Assembly: GCA_023429135.1 (NCBI GenBank)
Contig: JAEYWD010000107.1
Span: forward strand, 49,209 to 113,208
Reading direction: 5' to 3'
DNA length: 64,000 nucleotides
From: Bacteroidota bacterium
GTDB lineage: Bacteria; Bacteroidota; Bacteroidia; Bacteroidales; JAAUTT01
Of the stretch, positions 8,782 to 17,434 are shown piece after piece. A program made the translations under genes and the position numbers. Each line of letters opens with the position of its first letter. The first letter of the stretch is position 1. Below the pieces are notes generated by a model. It saw only the letters and a program-made list of their open reading frames with translations. It was not told the origin of the DNA and made no database searches.

Positions 8782-10524
8782 TTATTGGCCGACAACCATT
8801 ATTCCTTTATAAACCATAGTTCCGTCGGTAACATTTACTATATAACTTCCAGCTATCATTCCTGCAACCGGCAATGTAAAAGTTGGTCCTGATTTCTTAT
8901 CCTGAAAAACTATTTTTCCATACCTGTCATAAACTTTAACGTCCAGTTTTCCCACATTCTGAACTCCATTTAAGGTAATGTTAACAATATCCGATCCAGG
9001 ATTGGGAGCTATTGTCAGGTTGTATTCATCTTTCCTGGTTTGCTCTGTAACTGTAATTTCGACAACACCGTCGCTTGCTGATGCGCCATACTTATTTATT
9101 GCCTGGTCGCCCTTAAGCACTGTAATACTTGAAATGTCCTCAGGCTTAATCTTTTTCCCATCCTCGTTCGAAACCATCCTTCCATTTACCACATACATGG
9201 GTTCCCGAAGGGATTGCGGGTCGCGTATTACAATCTCTCCCCTATCCTTGGTTGATATTATAATAACTCCGTTCCTTCCCTCTTCTCCATATAGTTTCAC
9301 AGCGTCTTCGCCTTTCAATACTGTAAGTGTATTGGGTTCGTATTTACCTATTTCGTTATAGCTCACTTTATTCCCGTTGACAATTACCAACGAGTTTTTC
9401 ATATCATTCTTCGAAGCATAACCAACAACGGCTATTTCTTTTTCAGATTTCGGTAACGAAGATCCAGCAAGGGTATCTTTCAATGTTACCTCTATAACCC
9501 CATTGGCTGCTTCATTGCCATATTTTTCCACAGCCATCTTTTTATCCTTAATCACATTTACCGACTGAATCTTATCAGGATTCAGCGATTCAACCGGTTT
9601 GTCGGTTTTCTTTCCATCCACAACAACCAAGGGTTTGGTTGCCGGACTTTGAGCAATTACTTTTGTTTCGAAAGTAGCTGTAAATGCTACTACAACTGCC
9701 ACGGAAATTAAAATCATACTGTTTTTCAATCCATGCCATTTGGGTGATCTGGCTTTATTCATCATACGGATTCGCTTTTTTAGAAGATTAGTATTAAAAT
9801 AATTAACTCCTGCGGGCTGATAAGAACCTGTTGAGAAATTTAAAAGCAGGTACTGGTATTTCCGGGAATCCATCCCATTCTCAAGGATAGCCTGATCGAC
9901 GATAAACTCATGATTTTCTACCATCGACTTTTTAAGCCACCATGCAAACGGGTTGAACCACTGAAATGCAACCATCAGCTCGGCAAGAAACAGATCAACC
10001 GAATGATATTGCCGGCAATGTATCGATTCGTGCTGAACTATATTTTCAAAACCAGGATGATTGATCTGATGTGATGGTATTACCAGCCACTTGAACAGCG
10101 AAAAAGGCGCTACCGAAAGGCGGGTAATCACAAGGATCAAATCCTGGAATTTTTTCTTTTCAGAATTAATAATAAGTCCGATTACTTTTTTGTACGCCCA
10201 TACAAAGCGCACCAGATAAAGCATTACCCCTGCAAGGTAAACCCACAAAGCCACATCGAGAACCACAGGCCACAAACTTGGTTGTGGCGCTTGCTCCGGA
10301 GGTAAAACCGCAGTGGCAGGGATATTTGAAATTTCAGGAACTACGGCATAAACTTTTGTCTCAAACCGGAGCCATGGGGCAATAAAGGAAACCAGCATAG
10401 CAACCAAGAGGTAAAAACGGTTACGCACAAAGAACGTGTCGTTTCCCAGCACCAACCTGTAAACGGCATAAAACAGGGCAAGAGCAAGTGCTATCTTTAA
10501 ATCGGCTATCAGTATTGCTTTCAT
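8782..10524 (-). CDS. BlaR1/MecR1-type M56 metallopeptidase sensor with plug-like repeats and a T9SS C-terminal domain
   Basis: The N-terminal 290 residues form a membrane M56 protease: helices at about 5-24, 36-52, 88-110 and 268-288, the zinc motif HESIH at 165-169 and a downstream NPFAWW...ENHEF at 191-207. Three repeats follow (about 297-348, 379-426, 442-492), each ending like a SusC plug (VLKG..A...YG..A.NGVI.IT). The last 75 residues (NLTIAPNPGSD to the end) resemble a type IX secretion sorting domain. M56 proteins pair with BlaI repressors, whose gene lies upstream in the same orientation. I infer proteolytic signalling to BlaI. The repeats and sorting domain would sit in the periplasm. 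Confidence 0.88.
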   Translation of the reverse strand: MKAILIADLKIALALALFYAVYRLVLGNDTFFVRNRFYLLVAMLVSFIAPWLRFETKVYAVVPEISNIPATAVLPPEQAPQPSLWPVVLDVALWVYLAGVMLYLVRFVWAYKKVIGLIINSEKKKFQDLILVITRLSVAPFSLFKWLVIPSHQINHPGFENIVQHESIHCRQYHSVDLFLAELMVAFQWFNPFAWWLKKSMVENHEFIVDQAILENGMDSRKYQYLLLNFSTGSYQPAGVNYFNTNLLKKRIRMMNKARSPKWHGLKNSMILISVAVVVAFTATFETKVIAQSPATKPLVVVDGKKTDKPVESLNPDKIQSVNVIKDKKMAVEKYGNEAANGVIEVTLKDTLAGSSLPKSEKEIAVVGYASKNDMKNSLVIVNGNKVSYNEIGKYEPNTLTVLKGEDAVKLYGEEGRNGVIIISTKDRGEIVIRDPQSLREPMYVVNGRMVSNEDGKKIKPEDISSITVLKGDQAINKYGASASDGVVEITVTEQTRKDEYNLTIAPNPGSDIVNITLNGVQNVGKLDVKVYDRYGKIVFQDKKSGPTFTLPVAGMIAGSYIVNVTDGTMVYKGIMVVGQ

Positions 10525-10629
10525 CTGTTTATATTTTATTTTTAAAAGTTGAGAGGAAACCTCTTTGATTGCAGAACATTCAAGACAATAATAATTTAAG
10601 TGTGTGCAAATTATATCATTATGGATGGT

Positions 10630-10992
10630 TCATTTTTTATTTTTTTCTATCAGGGCTATAATTTCTTTCAGGTCGTCCACACTTAATTTTTGCTCCCGGG
10701 CAAAAAATGAAACCACCTCTTTGTAAGAGTCTTCGAAATAATTGCCTATAAATCCCGATAAAAACTGGCTTGTATATTCGGCTTTGGATATTATTGGATA
10801 ATATTCGTATGTGTTTCCATATGTTTTATGGTTCACATAACCTTTTGACTCAAGGCTGCGGATTAATGATGAAATTGTGTTGATGTGCGGTTTATCTCCC
10901 GGGAAATTTTCAAGTACATCTTTCGCAAAACCTTTTTCAATTTTCCATAAGGCCTGCATTGTTTTTTCTTCCTGACGTGTTAACTTTTCCAT
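10630..10992 (-). CDS. blaI: BlaI/MecI/CopY-family repressor
   Basis: A 120-residue winged-helix protein with the family pattern LTRQEEKTMQALWKIEKGF at the N-terminus, HINTISSLIRSLESKGYV as the recognition region, and a C-terminal dimerisation helix. It precedes the M56 sensor gene by 105 bp on the same strand, the normal partner arrangement. Repressors of this family bind palindromes in their own promoter and are cleaved or released through the M56 protein. Two abutting palindromes sit just upstream of the start, so autoregulation is expected. Confidence 0.92.
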   Translation of the reverse strand: MEKLTRQEEKTMQALWKIEKGFAKDVLENFPGDKPHINTISSLIRSLESKGYVNHKTYGNTYEYYPIISKAEYTSQFLSGFIGNYFEDSYKEVVSFFAREQKLSVDDLKEIIALIEKNKK

Positions 10993-11009
10993 TGCAAAAT
11001 AATTTGAAT

Positions 11010-11054
11010 CAAATGTAACGAATTTTTTCGTTACAAAACGAATTTTTTCGTTTT
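11010..11054 (-). promoter_or_regulatory. blaI promoter covered by twin palindromic operators
   Basis: Two 20-bp perfect inverted repeats abut: GTAACGAA-TTTT-TTCGTTAC at 11015-11034 and AAAACGAA-TTTT-TTCGTTTT at 11035-11054. They share the core ACGAATTTTTTCGT. On the minus strand TACATTTG (11017-11010), a match to the Bacteroidota -7 box TAnnTTTG, overlaps the first palindrome. A repressor bound here would block the promoter. Confidence 0.82.
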
Positions 11055-11157
11055 ATTTCAATAAAATATTTTGACTGTATTAAAGTTCATGAGGGACAGA
11101 ACTATACTAAAAACATAATTAACTTACCACATCATAAATAAGGTATGTCCCACTAAA

Positions 11158-11199
11158 ATAAATCTGCAACTCAGAACTCGTAACCCGCAACAGATTTAT
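11158..11199. repeat. Heptamer array inside an inverted repeat at the murB stop codon
   Basis: Four 7-bp units (GCAACTC, AGAACTC, GTAACCC, GCAACAG) occupy 11166-11193. They are enclosed by 9-bp arms ATAAATCTG (11158-11166) and CAGATTTAT (11191-11199), the right arm including the murB stop codon. The hairpin could end murB transcription. A longer array of the same heptamer follows the nrtR stop codon. Confidence 0.6.
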
Positions 11200-12206
11200 A
11201 CTACATTCACTTCCATTTCCAATTCCACACCGAACATTTCGTGAACACGTTTCTGAATTTTCCGGGCAAATGTTATAATCTGCTCTCCGGTGGCATCGCC
11301 ATAATTTACAATAACAAGAGGTTGTGTTGGCGATGTACCTACATCGCCTTCGCGCACACCTTTATAACAGGCATTCTCGATTAACCAGGCAGCAGGAATT
11401 TTTACGTCCGCCCTTGCTTGCGGATAGCCTGGCACGTTCGGGTAATCTTCCTGAATTTCTTTATAGTGCGAAAGTGTAATAACAGGATTTTTAAAGAAAC
11501 TTCCCGCATTGCCAATGCATAGCGGATCGGGAAGTTTACGCCAGCGAATGGCCGAAATTGCTGCCCGAACAGATTTCACATCTATTTTATCATATTTTTC
11601 AAGCTCGCGCTCAACATCGGCGTATTTGGTTTTGAGAACAGCTTTTTTTTGCATCTTGAAAACAACAGCGGTTATCAGATACTTGCCTTTCAATTCCGAT
11701 TTAAAAACGCTGTTCCTGTAATCGAAATTACATTCTTCATTCCTGAATTTTGCTTGCTCAATTGTTGCAAGATCAATACATTCCACCCATTGAATGGTCT
11801 CTTTCACTTCAACTCCATACGCGCCTATGTTCTGGATAGGACACGCTCCAACATTTCCGGGTATTTGCGAAAGATTTTCAAGTCCGCCCCAATTCCGCTC
11901 AACGCAATAGTTTACAAACTCATCCCAAACCTCTCCGCACATAGCGCGAACAAGAACTTCATCAGGGGTTTCTTCCATTAATTCCACACCTTTTAAAAGG
12001 GGGCGTAGTATCAATCCATTGTAATCACCGGTAAACAACACATTGCTTCCCCCTCCTAGAATCATCTTCTGAGGATACTTATTCCATTCTGTCTTTAAAA
12101 AAGAAATTAGTTCGTTATATGTGTTTATTGTAACCAGAAAACGAGAGTTACAACTTATTCCAAACGTATGAAAAGGCTTTAGGGCGGTGTTTTCGAGCAA
12201 TTGCAT
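11196..12206 (-). CDS. murB: UDP-N-acetylmuramate dehydrogenase
   Basis: This FAD enzyme reduces UDP-GlcNAc-enolpyruvate to UDP-MurNAc in cytosolic peptidoglycan synthesis. The N-terminus NTALKPFHTFGI, the FAD-binding GGGSNVLFTGDYNGLILRP, QIPGNVGACPIQNIGAYG and FFKNPVIT are hallmark MurB blocks. At 336 residues it matches the type I (E. coli-like) form. The gene is downstream of a ferredoxin-NADP reductase gene on the same strand with a 62-bp gap. Confidence 0.96.
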   Translation of the reverse strand: MQLLENTALKPFHTFGISCNSRFLVTINTYNELISFLKTEWNKYPQKMILGGGSNVLFTGDYNGLILRPLLKGVELMEETPDEVLVRAMCGEVWDEFVNYCVERNWGGLENLSQIPGNVGACPIQNIGAYGVEVKETIQWVECIDLATIEQAKFRNEECNFDYRNSVFKSELKGKYLITAVVFKMQKKAVLKTKYADVERELEKYDKIDVKSVRAAISAIRWRKLPDPLCIGNAGSFFKNPVITLSHYKEIQEDYPNVPGYPQARADVKIPAAWLIENACYKGVREGDVGTSPTQPLVIVNYGDATGEQIITFARKIQKRVHEMFGVELEMEVNVV

Positions 12207-12268
12207 TTCTAAAAAATTAGTCAGGTAAAGTAAGGTATTTTTACAATTTAGATGATGATGCTTACCGA

Positions 12269-12907
12269 CTAAAAATAAATTTCGCTGTAAATATTTCCAA
12301 AAGGCACTTTACGCTCAATAAGTAAGTCCCTCACATCCACAACCATTTCGGCACTCCCGCACAGATAAAAACTGGCATCTACAGGAATTTTCTCCAGGTG
12401 CATCAAAAAATCGGTTACTCTGCCTTTATACATTCCATCGGTTTGTTTCCCTGAGCAGCAGGGATGATATCCGTCTTTTAACACACTGAATTCATCCATA
12501 AAAAGAGCATTTTCCGGCTTTCGAACACCATGCAGAAGTGTAATACCTTTTGTTCTTCCTGAGCGAAACATGGAATAGAAAGGCGCAATTCCGGTGCCCG
12601 TAGCAATCCACCAGGCATTGCCTTCTCTGCAAGTGAAATTTCCTATGGGTGAAGAAACAAGCAGTTTATCGCCTTCCCCAAGGTCTTTAAGAATATTGGT
12701 TAACTGCCCCTCGGGTTTGATATCATAAATCAACTGAATATAGGGATCGTTAGCACCGCTTGCGATGCTGTACATGCGTGGGGCCAAGGTGTTATCCGTA
12801 GTAATTTTAACTACCTGACCAGGAATAAACTCAAAATCTCTTTTGAAAGAAACCAAAAAAATTCCCGGAGCTATTTCTGTATTTTTCTTTACAACTACTG
12901 TTTTCAT
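12269..12907 (-). CDS. Ferredoxin/flavodoxin-NADP reductase
   Basis: A compact FNR of about 212 residues. The FAD site reads RMYSIAS (about residue 47), the NADP-binding strand begins GTGIAPFYSMF, and the chain ends in IYSEIYF, whose aromatic terminus is typical of this bacterial FNR class. The family moves electrons between NADPH and ferredoxin or flavodoxin in the cytosol. I placed the start at the ATG at 12907; an ATG two codons upstream is also possible. Confidence 0.87.
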   Translation of the reverse strand: MKTVVVKKNTEIAPGIFLVSFKRDFEFIPGQVVKITTDNTLAPRMYSIASGANDPYIQLIYDIKPEGQLTNILKDLGEGDKLLVSSPIGNFTCREGNAWWIATGTGIAPFYSMFRSGRTKGITLLHGVRKPENALFMDEFSVLKDGYHPCCSGKQTDGMYKGRVTDFLMHLEKIPVDASFYLCGSAEMVVDVRDLLIERKVPFGNIYSEIYF

Positions 12908-12999
12908 ACTCACTGCCAGAACAACTAAATAAGCCTTATGTTTTATCTTCTGATCAAATACACTATTTTTGGTTACTGTTAATTTAACTAATATCTACA

Positions 13000-14943
13000 A
13001 TGAAAAAACTCTCAATTGCCCTACTATTATCCACGGTTACCTTAGGATGGGCGTCAGCTCAAACGTATGAATTATTATCGCCCGATAAAAAACTTAAAGT
13101 GGCGGTTACTGTAAACGAGAAAATTGCTTATTCAGTGTCGCTCGACGGAAAAGAGCTTTTAGCTCCGTCAACCCTGTCGATGACAGTTAACGACAAACTG
13201 GTTCTTGGCAGCAAACCTAAAGTAAAAAAACAGGAACGCAAAACTGTTGATGAAGTAGTAAACCCTGTAGTGCAAACTAAAAGCAAAAGCCTGAAGAACA
13301 ATTTCAACGAGTTAAGTCTTCAGTTTAACGGTAACTATGCAGTTATTTTCAGAGCTTTTAACGATGGGGTTGCCTATCGTTTCGCAACAAGCCTGAAAGA
13401 CAGCATTAAGGTTAACAGCGAAGAAGTTAACTTTAACTTTGCTGGTGATTATGGCATCTTCTTCCCTGAAGAGACTGGCTTCCAGAGTCATAACGAAAGA
13501 ACTTACAAATACATGGACTTAAAAGCCATTTCCAGAAATCAGCTTGGCTCAACTCCAGCTTTGGTCGATACCAAAACAGGCGTTAAAATAGCAATTTCGG
13601 AATCGGATCTTGAAGATTATGCAGGTCTTTGGCTAAAAGGTACCGGCCAGAATGCCCTCTCCGGAACATTTCCGGGATATGCCCTCGAAGTAAAACAACA
13701 TAACGACCGGGATGTGCTTGTAACCAAACATGCCGATTACATTGCCCGAACCAGTGGCACCAGAAGTTTTCCCTGGCGACTTATGGCTATTACCCGCAGC
13801 GATAGTGAATTAATAACCAATCAGCTCGTATATCTGCTTTCCAAACCATCGCAACAGGACTTCTCATGGGTAAAACCCGGTAAAGTAGCATGGGATTGGT
13901 GGAATTTCAATAACATATACAATGTCGATTTCAGAGCAGGCGTAAATACCGAAACGTATAAGTATTTTATTGACTTTGCTGCAAAATATGGTCTGGAGTA
14001 CATTATACTGGACGAAGGATGGTACAAACTTGGTAACCTGCTGGAAATAGTTCCCGAAATAAATATGGAAGAAATTATTTCATACGCCAATCAGAAAAAG
14101 GTAGGTGTAATTTTATGGGTTGTATGGAAAACGCTGGACGATCAGCTTCTGCCAGCAATGGATCTTTTCCAGAAATGGGGTGTAAAAGGTATAAAAGTTG
14201 ACTTTATGCAACGCGACGACCAATGGATGGTAAACTATTATTACCGGATTGCAAGAGAAGGCGCTAAACGTAAACTTCTGGTTGACTTCCACGGAGCTTA
14301 TAAACCCTCGGGACTGAACCGGGAATATCCGAATGTAATAACCAGCGAAGGCGTTAAAGGCATGGAAAATAGTAAATGGAGCACCGATATTACTCCGGAG
14401 CACAACGTAACACTGCCATTTATAAGAATGTGGGCTGGTCCGATGGATTATACCCCCGGCGCAATGATAAATGCAACAAAATCAGATTTCCGACCTATAT
14501 TCAACACCCCGATGAGTCAGGGTACACGTTGCCATCAACTGGCCATGTATGCTGTGTTCGAAAGTCCTTTGCAAATGCTTTCGGACAATCCGACCCATTA
14601 TTACAGAGAACCTGAATGCATGGAATTTCTTTCCAAAGTTCCGGCTGTTTGGGATGTTACAGTTCCACTCGATGCCAAAGTTGGTGATTACGTAGCAGTA
14701 GCCCGTAAAAAAGGTTCAGAATGGTATGTTGGAGCTATGACCGATTGGACTGCACGAGAACTCACACTCGATTTTTCGTTCCTCGATGCAGGAAAAAACT
14801 ACACTGCCGAAATTTACCAGGACGGTATTAACGCCGACAGAAATGGTAACGACTATAAAAAGATTACCCGTACAGTTTCTAAAAATGATAAAATCACAGT
14901 TAAGTTAGCTCCTGGCGGAGGCTGGGCTGCACGGCTCTATTAA
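13000..14943 (+). CDS. Exported GH97 glycoside hydrolase
   Basis: A 647-residue GH97 enzyme with a signal peptide (MKKLSIALLLSTVTLGWASA). The N-terminal beta-sandwich is followed by a TIM barrel carrying ILDEGWY, KVDFMQRDDQ, LVDFHGAYKPSG and TSEGVKGME, then a C-terminal beta domain. GH97 contains inverting alpha-glucosidases (SusB) and retaining alpha-galactosidases; the Asp in KVDF is where the retaining members place their nucleophile, so I lean to the retaining, alpha-galactosidase-like clade. It acts in the periplasm on oligosaccharides. No SusCD pair lies nearby. A strong terminator follows. Confidence 0.9.
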   Translation: MKKLSIALLLSTVTLGWASAQTYELLSPDKKLKVAVTVNEKIAYSVSLDGKELLAPSTLSMTVNDKLVLGSKPKVKKQERKTVDEVVNPVVQTKSKSLKNNFNELSLQFNGNYAVIFRAFNDGVAYRFATSLKDSIKVNSEEVNFNFAGDYGIFFPEETGFQSHNERTYKYMDLKAISRNQLGSTPALVDTKTGVKIAISESDLEDYAGLWLKGTGQNALSGTFPGYALEVKQHNDRDVLVTKHADYIARTSGTRSFPWRLMAITRSDSELITNQLVYLLSKPSQQDFSWVKPGKVAWDWWNFNNIYNVDFRAGVNTETYKYFIDFAAKYGLEYIILDEGWYKLGNLLEIVPEINMEEIISYANQKKVGVILWVVWKTLDDQLLPAMDLFQKWGVKGIKVDFMQRDDQWMVNYYYRIAREGAKRKLLVDFHGAYKPSGLNREYPNVITSEGVKGMENSKWSTDITPEHNVTLPFIRMWAGPMDYTPGAMINATKSDFRPIFNTPMSQGTRCHQLAMYAVFESPLQMLSDNPTHYYREPECMEFLSKVPAVWDVTVPLDAKVGDYVAVARKKGSEWYVGAMTDWTARELTLDFSFLDAGKNYTAEIYQDGINADRNGNDYKKITRTVSKNDKITVKLAPGGGWAARLY

Positions 14944-14950
14944 ACTATCT

Positions 14951-14985
14951 TAAAAGCAAAGGTTTTTTGAAAAACCTTTGCTTTT
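14951..14985. terminator. Bidirectional intrinsic terminator
   Basis: A 15-bp stem AAAAGCAAAGGTTTT / AAAACCTTTGCTTTT lies between the convergent GH97 and oxidoreductase genes, 8 bp after one stop and 3 bp from the other. Confidence 0.87.
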
Positions 14986-14988
14986 AAT

Positions 14989-15987
14989 TTACCGGTTACA
15001 AATCATCTCCATCACCTTACTGGTGCGGGCTCCCACAGTACCAGGGCATGGGCACGAAGCTTTTCCCAGTAAATCGTTAACTACTAACTCTATCATGGGG
15101 CCTTCAATATGCTCCGGAGATATAAACTCAAAACTCTGCTTCCCAACAATTTCAGATTCAACCGTTAACGGAGTGTCTCCAAAAGTACTGTATTCAATCT
15201 TTCCTTCGCTTCCTGTAATGGTGGTAACCTCCCGCTGGCTGACCTTAGAAGCAGTGAAACACCAGTTGCCGGTAGCAAGAATATTATTATCAAATGAAAA
15301 AGTAGCAGTAACAATATCGTCGGCAGGATAAACTCTGGCCTGATTAGCTGTTAATCCTGCTGCTTGCTTAACAGGTCCGAACAGAAAATCCATAAGATCG
15401 AGCTGATGACTGGCAACATCGTGGAAATAACCACCTCCTGATATTTCGGGTAATACTCTCCAGTTTGATTCCGATGTGGCAATAGCATCGGGGACAAGCG
15501 TCTTTATCATTTCAATATGAATCATTCTGACTTCGCCTATGGCTCCTGAATTAATAAGTTCTTTCAATTTAACGAACTTCGGTAATGCCCTGCGATAATA
15601 GGCTACAAACAAGGGAGTCCCAGCTTTTTCACAAGCCTCAACCATGGTTTTACATTCGCTATAGGTTCGGGCCATAGGTTTTTCGACATACACAGCCTTT
15701 CCGGCCTGCGCTGCCTTAATTGTTAACTCAGCATGTGAATCGGGAGGAGTTGCAATATAAACAGCATTAATCTCAGGATCGCTCAATATCCTATCTACAC
15801 TATCAAACCAATACGGAACATTATGGCGACGAGCAAAATCTTCAGCTTTAACAATATTTCGCCGCATTACAGCCTTAATCTTCGAGTTTGGAATTTTATA
15901 CATTGCCGGAGCGCTTTTCTTTTCGCAAACATCGCCAGCTCCCATCACACCCCATACAACTGTATCACTTTTAATCTTTTTAATCAT
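14989..15987 (-). CDS. Gfo/Idh/MocA-family NAD(P)-dependent oxidoreductase
   Basis: A 332-residue dehydrogenase with an N-terminal Rossmann fold (VVWGVMGAGDVCEKKSAP), the conserved YVEKPMARTYSEC with the catalytic-site EKP lysine near residue 98, and the C-terminal sheet domain containing GGGYFHDVASHQLDLM. The family oxidises or reduces sugars and their derivatives. The substrate cannot be read from sequence. There is no signal peptide, so it is cytosolic. It stands next to glycosidase genes but on the opposite strand from GH97. Confidence 0.88.
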   Translation of the reverse strand: MIKKIKSDTVVWGVMGAGDVCEKKSAPAMYKIPNSKIKAVMRRNIVKAEDFARRHNVPYWFDSVDRILSDPEINAVYIATPPDSHAELTIKAAQAGKAVYVEKPMARTYSECKTMVEACEKAGTPLFVAYYRRALPKFVKLKELINSGAIGEVRMIHIEMIKTLVPDAIATSESNWRVLPEISGGGYFHDVASHQLDLMDFLFGPVKQAAGLTANQARVYPADDIVTATFSFDNNILATGNWCFTASKVSQREVTTITGSEGKIEYSTFGDTPLTVESEIVGKQSFEFISPEHIEGPMIELVVNDLLGKASCPCPGTVGARTSKVMEMICNR

Positions 15988-16165
15988 AGCTATTTATATT
16001 GTTTCCCTTTTAAATTGAATTTTCCACTTTTTCTTGAGAACAATTTTTAATACCAGAGTGTTTAATTAAAAAAAAGTGGTTCAGTTTTTGTTTTGAAAGA
16101 TATTACAAATAGTTAAAGAAACTTCTGGTTTCAGTTTTTATTAAACATTGCTAATAATCTTTCTT

Positions 16166-16675
16166 ATGAAAACGACCGCATTGATGTTCTTTGTTATAAT
16201 TGGATTCTTATTTGCAGGCTGTGTACAGGAAGGCCCTATGGGGCCGGAAGGAGTACCAGGAAGAGATGGTAATGCAAATGTGTATTACTCTAATTGGTAC
16301 GAACCCACAGGATGGTCGGGTAAAACCGGCGATTGGTATTTTGGAGTAAACGACTCCAGAATCACTGAGGATATTGTTGAATATGGAGCAATACTGGCTT
16401 ATATGAGTATACCGAACGACATTTATCCCAATGCTGTTCGTCCTATGCCAGCTTTTGCGAACGATGCAAACTGGGAGTATATAATTCCAGATTATGGAAA
16501 AATTGAATTTATGACCGATGCGGATTACGTACCCGGAACTAAAGGATATCTTTTCAGGTTTGTGCTTATTCCTTCGAACATTCAACTAAAGGCACAAGGC
16601 ATAAAAACAACAGTAGAAGCTTTGGCGAAGATGCCTTACGAGGAAGTTTGCAATACGTTGAGAATCCCGGAATAA
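16166..16675 (+). CDS. Lipoprotein with a short collagen-like segment
   Basis: The ATG at 16166 gives MKTTALMFFVIIGFLFAGC, a lipoprotein signal with Cys at residue 19. Immediately after comes a short Gly-x-y stretch (EGPMGPEGVPGRDG), then a 140-residue globular part with no family I recognise. Such G-x-y linkers occur in many uncharacterised Bacteroidota lipoproteins. The function is unknown. An in-frame TTG upstream was rejected because it would bury the signal. Confidence 0.68.
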   Translation: MKTTALMFFVIIGFLFAGCVQEGPMGPEGVPGRDGNANVYYSNWYEPTGWSGKTGDWYFGVNDSRITEDIVEYGAILAYMSIPNDIYPNAVRPMPAFANDANWEYIIPDYGKIEFMTDADYVPGTKGYLFRFVLIPSNIQLKAQGIKTTVEALAKMPYEEVCNTLRIPE

Positions 16676-16739
16676 AGATAGATGTGAATTATATAAAATT
16701 ATCTTAGAATTTTATAAGAAAACACCCGAATTCACGTTG

Positions 16740-16860
16740 TATCTTTGTATCGAAGAAATAGATAAAGATAATGTTTATACTATATTTTCATTTTTGATAA
16801 AAGTTAGGTTTTGTTGGTTAGTTGGAAAAGCCAAGTCGTGATGACTAGGCTTTTCTTGTT
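16740..16860 (+). ncRNA. Possible short RNA: promoter box to terminator, no ORF
   Basis: TATCTTTG at 16740-16747 matches the Bacteroidota -7 box. About 80 bases later a hairpin at 16825-16855 (GAAAAGCC-A-AGTC / GACT-A-GGCTTTTC, 5-base loop) is followed by TTGTTTTTA. No open frame lies between them. This could be a roughly 100-nt transcript, or the hairpin may simply end the upstream lipoprotein gene. No -33 box was found at the right distance. Confidence 0.4.
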
Positions 16861-16963
16861 TTTATACTAATAGAAAAAGCCACGGATTCCGAAACAAGTT
16901 CTTCTCCATGGCCCGACTTAGTCCCTGTGTTAGCAGAGCAAGGTTATAATATCAAAATTGATG

Positions 16964-17383
16964 CTAGTTCTTATTTTCCCAGTGATAATCTTCCTTTACC
17001 TTGTAAACAGTAAGATACTTATCGTTAATAGAAATTATTTTCCATTCAAAATCGGCTGTTCCGCCCCAATAACCAACAGAAATCCGGATGACAGAATCTT
17101 TTCTTTTCCATGTTCCATCATAATTTCCATAAGAAATAGGTGGGGTTCCGCACCATCCTGCATTTTTTCTTTCAGTAACAGTAAAATCTTCCTTTAAGGC
17201 AAGGGTATAAGCATTTTCGCTCAATCCGCTTACTCTCTTATATCGCCATAGACTATCCACCATCTCAGGTTCAGACCAATAACCTATCACAAAATCGGAA
17301 GAGTTAACCTGAAGTTCTGTTTCCTTTTTACAATTGAATAACAGAAACACTGATGCACATAGCGCCAGGAATTTTAATTTCAT
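16964..17383 (-). CDS. Small lipoprotein, lipocalin-like in outline
   Basis: A 139-residue protein with a lipoprotein signal (MKLKFLALCASVFLLFNC, Cys 18). The body reads like a single beta-barrel domain (GYWSEPEMVDSLWRYKRV, YGNYDGTWKRKDSVIRI, WKIISINDKYLTVY), similar in outline to the lipocalin-like lipoproteins of Bacteroidota. I do not recognise a specific family. It follows the GH78 operon direction but is separated from its start-side neighbour by only 51 bp. Confidence 0.66.
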   Translation of the reverse strand: MKLKFLALCASVFLLFNCKKETELQVNSSDFVIGYWSEPEMVDSLWRYKRVSGLSENAYTLALKEDFTVTERKNAGWCGTPPISYGNYDGTWKRKDSVIRISVGYWGGTADFEWKIISINDKYLTVYKVKEDYHWENKN

Positions 17384-17434
17384 CGGATCTCTTTTTGCTT
17401 AAAGACGATTGATTTTCCGAATGGTTGCGTTGGA

